Positions 23,961 to 30,187 of a DNA stretch of 32,023 bases are shown here, in pieces. The notes below the pieces were generated by a model. That model worked only from the letters and a program-made list of their open reading frames with translations. It ran no database searches and was not told the origin of the DNA. The stretch's first letter is position 1. Every line of letters starts with the position of its first letter. A program made the position numbers and the translations under genes. The stretch is from a virus, in the IMG/VR virus record IMGVR_UViG_3300044619_000607, positions 1 through 32,023 of that record; one strand, 5' to 3'.

Positions 23961-24548
23961 TCAGAGCTTACGCAGCCATACTTGCCAGTTCTTTGCTAGC
24001 AGCTCATATTCGCCGTCGTGTACCTCTAGGAACGTGTCAATCCCCTGCTTTGGATTGTATGCCGGGCCTTTGCCTGCATCCCATTCGTAATCGTCAAATG
24101 CCAAGATACCGCCCTGCTTAAGATACTTCCATCCCTTTGCACCGTCTTTCCAGACCTGATCTGCGGTATGATCGCCATCTATGTAGACAAAGTCAAACTG
24201 ATTGCGATCTAGCATGTTCGCGTAGCTATCGAAGAACCTATCTGACGTCATACGGAAGTATCGGCACTTCATGTATGCCCGCAGCCCGATCCTGTCTAGA
24301 TATGTGTCAAAAACATCTACCCAGTCAAACAGCTCGTGCTCTGCTTCGTCGCTGCCCTGCCACGTGTCTACGTCATACAGCATTACTTTGTTACCTGTTA
24401 GCACATACCGTAGCAGCCAATCGCTTGCATGCCCTACAAATGCTCCGATTTGTAATGCTTGGTAGTTATCGCGCCCTGCTTCTGGTAGCAGGAACTCTGT
24501 AAAGTTTGCCCGTGCTACGCGGTCAAACCAGTTAGGATATTCAGTCAT
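23961..24548 (-). CDS. SAM-dependent methyltransferase, class I, 195 aa
   Basis: I choose the ATG at 24548 because GGAGGGTCG precedes it. Motif I reads ALQIGAFVGHASDWLL (31-46), the acidic end of strand 2 is MLYDVDTWQG (56-65), and the signature of the Methyltransf_24 type follows: DFVYIDGDHTADQV (119-132) and GGILAFDDYEWDAG (146-159). The acceptor is not a DNA base, since the DPPY/NPPY motif is absent; these enzymes usually methylate sugars or small molecules. With the virion-linked glycosyltransferase, a role in glycan modification is conceivable. Its start overlaps the end of a 32-residue membrane peptide gene by eight bases. Confidence 0.82.
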   Translation of the reverse strand: MTEYPNWFDRVARANFTEFLLPEAGRDNYQALQIGAFVGHASDWLLRYVLTGNKVMLYDVDTWQGSDEAEHELFDWVDVFDTYLDRIGLRAYMKCRYFRMTSDRFFDSYANMLDRNQFDFVYIDGDHTADQVWKDGAKGWKYLKQGGILAFDDYEWDAGKGPAYNPKQGIDTFLEVHDGEYELLAKNWQVWLRKL

Positions 24549-24639
24549 CGACCCTCCGATTATGTACGTATATCTCAAGTGCGATATACATCACTAGCAG
24601 CACCAAGCTGATAGCTAGCCCCCTGTCGATTGCGTCCAT
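24541..24639 (-). CDS. Tiny membrane peptide, 32 aa
   Basis: A short frame runs from ATG 24639, preceded by CGGAGGACAC, to TGA at 24543-24541. It encodes MDAIDRGLAISLVLLVMY continuing IALEIYVHNRRVDD: one hydrophobic helix (residues about 8-25) and a short basic-acidic tail. It exactly fills the gap between the dCMP deaminase and the methyltransferase and overlaps the latter by eight bases. Single-helix peptides of this kind in phages may be holin or antiholin relatives, superinfection factors or inhibitors of host membrane enzymes; none can be assigned. Confidence 0.68.
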   Translation of the reverse strand: MDAIDRGLAISLVLLVMYIALEIYVHNRRVDD

Positions 24640-24649
24640 GTGTCCTCCG

Positions 24650-25069
24650 TTATACTTCTTGTGTTGAAACTCCGGCTTCTGCGAACATCAGCCACCCTTG
24701 TTTGATTGAGTCATGCCAGCGATCAGCGTATGCGTTGTCTGGCTTAACATAAACTACTCTCGTAATGCCCCGCTGGATTATGTGTCCTGCGCAGTTAGCG
24801 CACGGGGCTGCCGTTACGTACATCGTGCATCCTCTGACGTCCGCTGCGAAGTGCAGCGCGTTGGCCTCGGCGTGAATGGTGCGATATAGCTTTTGATCGC
24901 GTGAGAAGCCGGACGGCTCTATACATCCCTTTGGTGCTCCGTTATAGCCGCAAGAAACAATCCTGCGGTCTGCATCTACTATCACCGCACCTACTTGCGT
25001 GCTAGGGTCTTTGCTCCACGTCGCTACCAGCTGCGCTAACTGCATGAATCTTGCATCCCATTTGCTCAT
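24650..25069 (-). CDS. Deoxycytidylate (dCMP) deaminase, 139 aa
   Basis: From the ATG at 25069 (ribosome site AAGGAGGATTG, one-base TGATG overlap with the upstream stop) the enzyme shows the zinc-site signature: HAEANA (67-72) with catalytic Glu69, and PCANC (89-93). TQVGAVIV (24-31), SCGYNGAPKGC (39-49) and TMYVTAAPCANCAG are all typical of ComEB/dCMP deaminases rather than cytidine deaminases or tRNA deaminases. It converts dCMP to dUMP, feeding dTMP synthesis for phage DNA. A longer frame to 25123 would overlap the nuclease gene by 55 bases and lacks a better ribosome site. Length agrees with phage T4 type minimal enzymes. Confidence 0.94.
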   Translation of the reverse strand: MSKWDARFMQLAQLVATWSKDPSTQVGAVIVDADRRIVSCGYNGAPKGCIEPSGFSRDQKLYRTIHAEANALHFAADVRGCTMYVTAAPCANCAGHIIQRGITRVVYVKPDNAYADRWHDSIKQGWLMFAEAGVSTQEV

Positions 25070-25368
25070 CAATCCTCCTTTAACACGTTGATTCGTGGTA
25101 AATCCGCTCCGATTATGTTGCACGCATCATCTATCGACCGTGCTACGCCGTACTGCCCTCTCCAATGCGCTGCAAACTCGTACTGATCTTCTGTCAGCTT
25201 GCCTTTGGCCTGCTTTACTTCGATCATGTAATTGCGTCCGCGCCATCCTACCACAAGATCGGGGAATCCCTGCCCTACTGCGCTCATAACAGCGACTGAT
25301 GCCCCAATCTTGCGTAGGTATGCTACTATCTCTTTTTGATTTATGTCCACCTTTGCTGCCCTTTTCAT
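25069..25368 (-). CDS. VRR-NUC domain nuclease, 99 aa
   Basis: This small protein has the PD-(D/E)xK core of the VRR-NUC family: GQGFPDLVVG (32-41) with the metal-binding Asp37, and YMIEVKQAKGKLTEDQ with Glu50 and Lys52. A first helix, QKEIVAYLRKIGASVAVM, precedes it. Single-domain VRR-NUC proteins are common in phages and are thought to act as Holliday-junction-resolving or structure-specific nucleases; Gln/Tyr in the final helix (EDQYEFAAHW) fits too. The start overlaps the stop of the PAPS-reductase-like gene (ATGA) but has only a weak ribosome site, so it is probably translated by coupling. Confidence 0.9.
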   Translation of the reverse strand: MKRAAKVDINQKEIVAYLRKIGASVAVMSAVGQGFPDLVVGWRGRNYMIEVKQAKGKLTEDQYEFAAHWRGQYGVARSIDDACNIIGADLPRINVLKED

Positions 25369-26600
25369 GATTCAAACAACGTTATTGGTAGATTTTCATA
25401 CATCATTTGATTTTTTCTTTTGCTCGCTAATGCTAAATACTTTTCATAAGCTGAACTTTTATGTTGTGTAAATGAAAGCCCCTTGCACCAATAATCATTG
25501 CGTAGTAAACTTTTACATACTCTGCGCCAGCTTGGAACTTTGCGCTCTTGCTCTAATCTATAATCTGCTTCATCTGGTATACCTTCTGGATATCCTCTTT
25601 CTATCCACCACTTTTGAAAGTGCATGATCTTTGCTTCGTAATGAGTACGTGTTTTAGGAGGCATTGACTTAACAAGCATTTGTGCAAAGCTCTTCCAAGT
25701 ATGATGCTCTGGTTTACTGATCTTTCTATATCCATTAACGTTGCCATTTTCCTGTATATATAGTGCGCCACTATTTGCTCCATTTACACGAGCTACAACC
25801 TTTGCCCATGTTTCGGGTTCGATTAAGTGATAAAGCCATAGACCGCGCCGTTGATCGTCACCATACGGTTGACAGATCCGCATTTGGTGGATAGTTAATC
25901 CGGCAAGGTGCATCCTGTTATAAAGTTCGTTTAATCTTTTGTCTGGATTTTTCGCATGATATATCCAAAGGTCTTCTGTTTTCCAATCATATACTGGATA
26001 GCAATTAAACACGTGTGGAGTAACTACCGTAGTATATGATTGATCTTTGTATCGCGCTTTTGTCGTGCTAGATATTGTACGCCATCTGTTCAATGACTCA
26101 TCACTTCTAATACCAACAAAGCATGCCGTTGTTTCATCTTCAGAATACCATTCGCCAAACAAAGGAACAAACTCTTCAAACTCCATGCCTTTTTGAAAAA
26201 AATCAAAATGCTTATGATTCGTAATTGAATACTTTGACGGATCACGTACCCAATCAAGTTGCCTTTCGTCATCCCAGCATAACCAATGCGGTTCGTATAC
26301 ACTTACTGCATTGCGCAAATGCAAGGGCAATGATACCCAAAATGGATTGATTATATCGGAATACTCATCAAACAACGATTCAACATGCTCAATTGTGAGT
26401 TTGTATTGAGCTTCTAAATCCACAAACAACAGCCCAATTTTCACATTTCTTTTGCGTGCCTCTTCAGCAACAATATGAAGCATGACGGTAGAATCTTTTC
26501 CACCTGAAAAAGAAACATATTGTCTTTGTGAATTGTCAAAAGCCCAAGATATTCTTTGCTTTGCAGCATCGTAAACATTTATACCAAGTCCCTTTTTCAC
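25365..26600 (-). CDS. PAPS-reductase-like PP-loop protein, IbrA-like (DUF3440), 411 aa
   Basis: The PP-loop is FSGGKDSTVM (31-40), in SQRQYVSFSGGKDSTVMLHI, with the adjacent strand VKIGLLFVDLEAQYKLTIEH, as in PAPS reductases and DndC, which activate sulfur or adenylate substrates. The C-terminal blocks (WKTEDLWIYHAKN, IHQMRICQPYGDDQRRGLWL, HTWKSFAQMLVKSMPPKTRT) and total length fit the DUF3440 family, whose member IbrA pairs with the ParB-like IbrB. Here the pair is present with one gene between. A GTG start at 26600 follows GAGGAGCAAGG and overlaps the previous stop. Four sampled 60-base lines give 86 G+C of 240, against 64 of 120 in two lines of the deaminase, suggesting a foreign origin. 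Confidence 0.88.
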   Translation of the reverse strand: MKKGLGINVYDAAKQRISWAFDNSQRQYVSFSGGKDSTVMLHIVAEEARKRNVKIGLLFVDLEAQYKLTIEHVESLFDEYSDIINPFWVSLPLHLRNAVSVYEPHWLCWDDERQLDWVRDPSKYSITNHKHFDFFQKGMEFEEFVPLFGEWYSEDETTACFVGIRSDESLNRWRTISSTTKARYKDQSYTTVVTPHVFNCYPVYDWKTEDLWIYHAKNPDKRLNELYNRMHLAGLTIHQMRICQPYGDDQRRGLWLYHLIEPETWAKVVARVNGANSGALYIQENGNVNGYRKISKPEHHTWKSFAQMLVKSMPPKTRTHYEAKIMHFQKWWIERGYPEGIPDEADYRLEQERKVPSWRRVCKSLLRNDYWCKGLSFTQHKSSAYEKYLALASKRKNQMMYENLPITLFES

Positions 26601-26998
26601 CCTTGCTCCTCAAAAATGTTTAGTTGGTAATTCTTTGTTTGTCGCTCAACCCAAATTTTGTACGCTATTTCAGCTTGTTCATTAGCTAAATCTTGTTGCT
26701 TTGGCGTTAAATGATGCCACGCCATGCGCACAATGTATTCTGGGCAATTAAAAGCAATGCAGCAAGCAGCATGACCAATCCATGCTTTGTGATTAATGTC
26801 AGCATTGGAAAGATTCTGATCGCATGAGATAGGCCATTGCGTTATTACTTGTTTCATCCAATGACCATAAAGCATGTGGTCGCCGGTAAACTCTATTGCT
26901 TTCTTTAGGTATTGCTGTTCCTGTTTAGTATCAACCCTTCTCCACATGCCTTGCTTGTATTCTTCCCATTGCAAATAGTTATGATATTTCTGTTTCAT
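26597..26998 (-). CDS. IbrAB-cassette middle protein of unknown function, 133 aa
   Basis: The ATG at 26998, preceded by AAGAGGATTACA, gives 133 residues; a start at 27058 would enter deeper into the ParB gene. The protein is rich in Trp, His, Gln and Lys (WRRV, HWMKQVITQWP, MAWHHLTPKQQ) and appears helical. A Cys pair in GHAACCIAFNCPEYIV and the two His around could form a metal site, but this is only a possibility. It overlaps the IbrB-like gene by 20 bases and the IbrA-like gene by four bases, so the three are made together. I do not recognise the family. The constant company suggests a partner or substrate-adaptor role in the cassette. Confidence 0.75.
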   Translation of the reverse strand: MKQKYHNYLQWEEYKQGMWRRVDTKQEQQYLKKAIEFTGDHMLYGHWMKQVITQWPISCDQNLSNADINHKAWIGHAACCIAFNCPEYIVRMAWHHLTPKQQDLANEQAEIAYKIWVERQTKNYQLNIFEEQG

Positions 26999-27647
26999 TG
27001 TAATCCTCTTGAACAGTAATATCTGCCGTCCATGCTTCGCTAAATTCCTTATCTGCAAACATTTCCGCTAGTCCAGTTATTTGCGTCAAGCGCAATACCT
27101 CGTCGCTATCCATGCCTAGCTCCCTTGCAATCTTTTCATCTGACCAATTACGGCGCTTTAACTCAATTACAATGTCAGACATTGCTTCTACCTTATGCTT
27201 TCCTCGTGCTCTGTTGTGACGTATGGTGCTCGCAATACGATCGTTACGGTCTGTGCTGTTTTGCTTTATTTCAACAAGTGGCAAGTAGCCGTGTACTCTA
27301 GTATTTATTTCTTTTGATTCTTTGCCTACACGATTTCTGTGAAATCCATCGACAACTTCATATTTGAAATCCCTTTTCCAGCCAACAATTGGTTGTGTAT
27401 ATCCGTCATTTTGTATCGAAATTTTTAGTAGCTCCATCTCCGGCGGTGCTACGCTATTTGGATTGTAGTCATTGGCTTCTACGGTATCGTTTTTAACCCA
27501 TACGACACAATCCACTGGTTCGCTATTAAATGGTGACACTTGGTGCAAATACCTTTTTGCCATATTGAGCATGTGTATTTTTTGGTCTACATCTTGCTCA
27601 TTGTCAATATGGCTAACCAAATCGTTTAGTAATTCGTTGTAATCCAT
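26979..27647 (-). CDS. ParB-domain protein, IbrB-like, 222 aa
   Basis: The ParB N-terminal fold is visible as NDYNPNSVAPPEMELLKISI (59-78), DGYTQPIVGW (81-90) and FKYEVVDGFHRNRVGKE with the DGFHR signature (94-110). A KorB-type helix-turn-helix follows (WSDEKIARELGMDSDEVLRL, about 168-187). This combination, and the partner at 25365-26600, correspond to the IbrB/IbrA pair, described in Escherichia as activators of prophage-borne genes. ParB-like domains can bind CTP or act as nucleases, which the sequence does not decide. The ribosome site AAGGAGGGAGCA is among the strongest here; the reverse complement of GGAGGGAGCAA also occurs on the plus strand at 28255-28265 (see findings). Confidence 0.86.
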   Translation of the reverse strand: MDYNELLNDLVSHIDNEQDVDQKIHMLNMAKRYLHQVSPFNSEPVDCVVWVKNDTVEANDYNPNSVAPPEMELLKISIQNDGYTQPIVGWKRDFKYEVVDGFHRNRVGKESKEINTRVHGYLPLVEIKQNSTDRNDRIASTIRHNRARGKHKVEAMSDIVIELKRRNWSDEKIARELGMDSDEVLRLTQITGLAEMFADKEFSEAWTADITVQEDYNETEIS

Positions 27648-27662
27648 TGCTCCCTCCTTGTA

Positions 27663-28010
27663 TTAAAATGGTAAATCGGTAGGTTCGGCGATAACTGTTG
27701 CTTTGCTTGCAGGTGCGTTCTCGCCTAGCTTGTCAATCTTCCAGCAATCGAGCGATGTAAACCAGCCCATGCCGCCTTCGCGCTTGTTGTAACCGCGTCC
27801 GCGCAAGTTTACGCGGGCTGTTACGGTATCGCCAACCTTAAAGCGGTCTAGCTCCTTGCACTTGTCTTGAGTAAACTGGCATTCCAGTTCCTGCGGATAT
27901 TCCGATTGCGTCTTGACTACGAAAGATCGCTTCTGGAATGTGTCTTTTACCTGCTGCGTCTGTCCGATGTGGATCAGTTCGCCCGTGATGTTGATTGCGT
28001 CGCTGCTCAT
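27663..28010 (-). CDS. SSB-like OB-fold protein (DUF3127), 115 aa
   Basis: The protein shows the DUF3127 layout: INITGELIHIGQTQQVKDTF, RSFVVKTQSEYPQELECQFT, FKVGDTVTARVNLRGRGYNK and GWFTSLDCWKIDKL. This is a small OB-fold in which the sequence after the YPQ and before the KVGDxV blocks is conserved. It ends with a proline-rich linker and EPTDLPF, an acidic-hydrophobic tip like that of SSB proteins (DDDIPF), which recruits partners. A single-stranded DNA-binding role in phage replication or recombination is therefore likely, and fits the neighbouring recombination genes. Start at 28010 overlaps the preceding gene (ATGA) with AAGGGCACACG as ribosome site. Confidence 0.83.
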   Translation of the reverse strand: MSSDAINITGELIHIGQTQQVKDTFQKRSFVVKTQSEYPQELECQFTQDKCKELDRFKVGDTVTARVNLRGRGYNKREGGMGWFTSLDCWKIDKLGENAPASKATVIAEPTDLPF

Positions 28011-28207
28011 CGTGTGCCCTTCTTGCGCATTCTTTGCGCGATAGTTGTTAATACATCCAATGCGGCTTTGTATTCCGCTGCATCTCTGCTCATGTTCGCT
28101 TCGTATTCGTAGATACCGGCACGTTCATGCCATTCTACAAGCTGATCGTCATCAAACCTCGCTACGCAGTGGATAACGAAGTCTGGGTCTGTTTGTTCGT
28201 TACTCAT
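28007..28207 (-). CDS. Small hypothetical protein, 66 aa
   Basis: A 66-residue protein beginning MSNEQTDPDFVIHCVARFDD. It seems to have a strand, a short acidic loop, then a helix (DAAEYKAALDVLTTIAQRMR) with a basic end KKGTR. The ATG at 28207 has AGGGGACATT upstream, moderate, and the stop overlaps the SSB-like gene start (ATGA), indicating co-expression. Not recognised; its size and company suggest an accessory replication or host-takeover protein. Confidence 0.62.
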   Translation of the reverse strand: MSNEQTDPDFVIHCVARFDDDQLVEWHERAGIYEYEANMSRDAAEYKAALDVLTTIAQRMRKKGTR

Positions 28208-28297
28208 AATGTCCCCTATATTCGTTTACCCCTTGTAAGTGAGTGCGTGACTCCTTGCTCCCTCCGTGAGCCGTCGGACGAAAATCTGGCGGCTCTT
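28208..28297. other. 90-base leader with relic-like ribosome sites
   Basis: Between two minus-strand genes this gap holds two sequences resembling gene leaders without starts. ACAAGGGGTAAACGAAT (minus strand, 28236-28220) resembles ACAAGGAGTAAACAATG of the gene at 28790-28993, and GGAGGGAGCAAGG (minus strand, from 28265) resembles the ParB leader GGAGGGAGCAATGG with one base lost. They may mark decayed small genes or duplicated leader pieces. No intact coding frame was seen. A terminator-shaped hairpin on the plus strand is listed separately. Confidence 0.45.
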
Positions 28298-28304
28298 TTA
28301 TTTT
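28268..28304 (+). terminator. Plus-strand intrinsic terminator-shaped hairpin
   Basis: GAGCCGTCGGA (28268-28278) pairs with TCTGGCGGCTC (28285-28295) over eleven positions (two G-U), with a six-base loop CGAAAA, and is followed on the plus strand by TTTTATTTT. It would stop transcripts running left to right, the opposite of every gene here. Its U-run lies in the end of the 28298-28666 gene. It may end an antisense or small RNA, or just be a bidirectional 3' hairpin for the minus-strand mRNA. Confidence 0.6.
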
Positions 28305-28666
28305 ACCCATTCGCCCAAGCTGTTCTCATACCCGAAAACCGTAGTAGATAGCGGGTAACGTGCAAGAACTGCTGATACGTCTTTGCCTACTGCCCCGCGC
28401 ACCTTTGTGTTATGTGCATCTTTGAGCTTTGCTTGGTCTACTATTTCTTCTACTATCTTGACTATCTCACGTTCTGCCGGCATGTTTGATAGCCGCTCCA
28501 GTATAAGCGCAATATAATCCTTTGCTGCCGCTATTGCATCCTGTTCGTTGATAGCATCGTTTACTATAAACTGCTTACGGTATCTACCACCGCGTTGCGC
28601 CTGTACCGATGCTCGGATAGCTACTACCTTGCCGCTGATACTCACTCGCTCTATACGCTGCTTCAT
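28298..28666 (-). CDS. Hypothetical protein, 122 aa
   Basis: I take the ATG at 28666, which forms an ATGA overlap with the stop of the membrane protein gene; a start at 28723 lies deep inside that gene. The protein begins MKQRIERVSISGKVVAIRAS and is followed by a basic Gly/Arg stretch (QAQRGGRYRKQF) and then helices: EQDAIAAAKDYIALILERLS and AEREIVKIVEEIVDQAKLKD. The Arg-rich strand-loop followed by long helices would suit a nucleic-acid-binding protein, but no family is recognised. It ends 90 bases before the next gene, with a hairpin just after the stop. Confidence 0.65.
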   Translation of the reverse strand: MKQRIERVSISGKVVAIRASVQAQRGGRYRKQFIVNDAINEQDAIAAAKDYIALILERLSNMPAEREIVKIVEEIVDQAKLKDAHNTKVRGAVGKDVSAVLARYPLSTTVFGYENSLGEWVK

Positions 28667-28803
28667 ACGATCCCCACTAGCCAAAGAAAGAAATAGAGCA
28701 TACATGCAAATGCTACGATGCAAGTCAGAGCCACAAAGAACAGGATCAGTACCATAGCATCCGCCGCGAAGCGTGCTAGGTCGATGTCGCTATGCTTGCT
28801 CAT
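28663..28803 (-). CDS. Small membrane protein, 46 aa
   Basis: The ATG at 28803 gives 46 residues, MSKHSDIDLARFAADAMVLI and onward, with one long hydrophobic segment from about residue 17 to 44 containing four Phe and two Cys; the helix may re-enter or span twice. It overlaps the upstream gene by 14 bases and the downstream one by four bases (ATGA), typical of this operon. A longer reading from 28857 lies entirely within the previous gene and is not needed. Early small phage membrane proteins may be superinfection-exclusion or host-inhibition factors; no evidence decides. Confidence 0.68.
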   Translation of the reverse strand: MSKHSDIDLARFAADAMVLILFFVALTCIVAFACMLYFFLWLVGIV

Positions 28804-28993
28804 GCTTGCCCCCTTTGTGCGGCTTGTAGTTAGCGCAGTAAAAGGTATCAGGATCATCCAGCTCTATTTCTAACACGTCGCAAATTGCGACTGGTACGGA
28901 GATGGTATAGAATCCTTCGTAGCTCAATTGATCGCGCTCGTATTCTTTCAATCGGCTGCATGTTCTGCATGTGCCGTGCTTGTTATCGTGCAT
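28790..28993 (-). CDS. Small Cys/His-containing hypothetical protein, 67 aa
   Basis: The ATG at 28993 is preceded by ACAAGGAGTAAACA, a strong ribosome site. The 67-residue product begins MHDNKHGTCRTCSRLKEYER and ends CANYKPHKGGKHEQA. The spacing CxxC (residues 9 and 12), then a Cys near 38 and a Cys near 53 with surrounding His residues, suggests a small zinc-ribbon or zinc-binding protein. No longer homology is recognised. The leader contains a 15-base palindrome and terminator-like hairpin, so expression may be controlled. Confidence 0.65.
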   Translation of the reverse strand: MHDNKHGTCRTCSRLKEYERDQLSYEGFYTISVPVAICDVLEIELDDPDTFYCANYKPHKGGKHEQA

Positions 28994-29147
28994 TGTTTAC
29001 TCCTTGTGTTAAAAGTAGGGGCATTGGCTTCCCAACCTCCGCCCCTGTCCCAAACCTATACCACGTCGTGGTACTTGCACAACCGACATCGCAGGGGCAT
29101 TCCCTGCTTTGTTAGTTGTAATAAGACTGCATTTTGCAATCTATGCT
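28994..29147 (-). promoter_or_regulatory. 154-base leader with palindrome, direct repeat and terminator-like hairpin
   Basis: Longest intergenic gap in the window. It holds a perfect 15-base palindrome TACCACGTCGTGGTA (29059-29073), an operator-like site. AGGGGCATT occurs twice (29017-29025 and 29093-29101). On the minus strand AGGGGC (29046-29041) pairs with GCCCCT (29022-29017), enclosing an inner TTGG/CCAA stem, and is followed by ACTTTTAA, a short terminator-like tract just before the ribosome site. GCAGGG and CCCTGC (29091-29107) form another small hairpin. Promoter boxes are not clear. Confidence 0.5.
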
Positions 29148-29972
29148 TCATGACTTGCGCAATAACTTAACATCCACCCAATCAACTGGCCGATCCTTTG
29201 TGTGCAAGAAGTTAACGCGCTTGATGATCTTGCCCTGCCGCCACGCATCCCATGCGCGGATTAGCCCGGAAGCCATAGCAAAATTGCGGATGATGTGCCG
29301 ATTGTTCTTGAGCCGCATCAATGTCTCGCGAATGTTGATGATGGTTTCATCTTGTGGCAGAAGCGGCATACCAGTTTGCAGCACGTCAAAGAATCTATCT
29401 GCTTGTTGAGGAAAATGCTTGTCAATCAGGTAATGAGCGGCAAAAATCGACTTTGCATTGCCTAGAAGCTCTCTGTATTTGTTGTAGCGCGTACCATTGA
29501 TCTTGGTATTGAAAAACACTTCGTTTGCAGCCATATCGAATTGCTTGATCTTATCTACAACGCGCTGATCGTACATAGGATTCTTCGATTCTAATGATAA
29601 GACAACGCCAGCTACCGCAGCTTTAACATTGGCATCCTTGATACCAGCGATTCCTAGCTGATCGCCGGGCGTACGTGCCCGCCCTGTATCAATAGTCATC
29701 TTGGCTTTAACAGGCAGATTGTACGTTACCATCATTTGCACAGGTCTATCAGCTTTGACCACGCCAAATAGTCTATGGTGGCAATCAATTAAATTCCCGT
29801 TAACGTCAAATGCTGGCCCGCTGTTGTCTATTGTCCAGTTACCTTCTAAAATGTATTTGGCAAACATATCTACGCGCTGATGCGAGATTGCTCTATTGCC
29901 TGCGGATTTAGAAAGAAAATCCCTTGCTATTTGTGGCGTGATGGTCATTTCGACCGAATATATGTTGCTCAT
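29148..29972 (-). CDS. ParB/Srx-fold phage protein, 274 aa
   Basis: The N-terminal half has the layout seen in a large phage family with a ParB-like domain: NRAISHQRVDMFAKYILEG (26-44), WTIDNSGPAFDVNGNLIDCH (46-65), HHRLFGVVKADRPVQMMV and MTIDTGRARTPGDQLGIAG (92-110). The DGxHR signature of ParB proteins is changed to DCHHRL. The C-terminal 160 residues are helical (NVKAAVAGVVLSLESKNPMY; LRAFDAW-like IRAWDAWRQGKIIKRVNF). Its biochemical activity in phages is unknown; DNA-binding, CTP-dependent or nuclease roles have been suggested for ParB-like folds. A leader gap lies after it. The start overlaps the upstream gene (ATGA). Confidence 0.8.
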   Translation of the reverse strand: MSNIYSVEMTITPQIARDFLSKSAGNRAISHQRVDMFAKYILEGNWTIDNSGPAFDVNGNLIDCHHRLFGVVKADRPVQMMVTYNLPVKAKMTIDTGRARTPGDQLGIAGIKDANVKAAVAGVVLSLESKNPMYDQRVVDKIKQFDMAANEVFFNTKINGTRYNKYRELLGNAKSIFAAHYLIDKHFPQQADRFFDVLQTGMPLLPQDETIINIRETLMRLKNNRHIIRNFAMASGLIRAWDAWRQGKIIKRVNFLHTKDRPVDWVDVKLLRKS

Positions 29973-30187
29973 CCTTGTGCCCCTTCCGTTGGCTTATAGG
30001 TTAGTTTTTCCAGCATTACCAGCGCTGGGTTGTTTTCTTCGCAATCTTCGTACGCATCGTTGAGCAATCGCATGATCTGGTTTGCAAGCTGCATTGTCGG
30101 TAGGCAGTCCGCTACGCAGAAGTCAGCATCGAGATCGACAACGGAATAGAATCCGCTGGGCTGCTTCCATGTTCCTAGCTTTCTCAT
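29969..30187 (-). CDS. Small hypothetical protein, 72 aa
   Basis: A 72-residue acidic protein starting MRKLGTWKQPSGFYSVVDLD. It contains a helix LANQIMRLLNDAYEDCEENN and three Cys residues (ADFCVADC, EDCEEN). The ATG at 30187 overlaps the preceding stop (ATGA), and its own stop overlaps the ParB-fold gene start, so it is part of the early operon. I do not recognise it. Early small acidic phage proteins often inhibit host enzymes, but nothing here shows it. Confidence 0.65.
   Translation of the reverse strand: MRKLGTWKQPSGFYSVVDLDADFCVADCLPTMQLANQIMRLLNDAYEDCEENNPALVMLEKLTYKPTEGAQG

Noticed and set aside
25127-25375. 82-codon frame overlapping the VRR-NUC gene
   Set aside because: Arg/Ser-rich shadow in another frame of the nuclease gene, whose catalytic motifs are clear.
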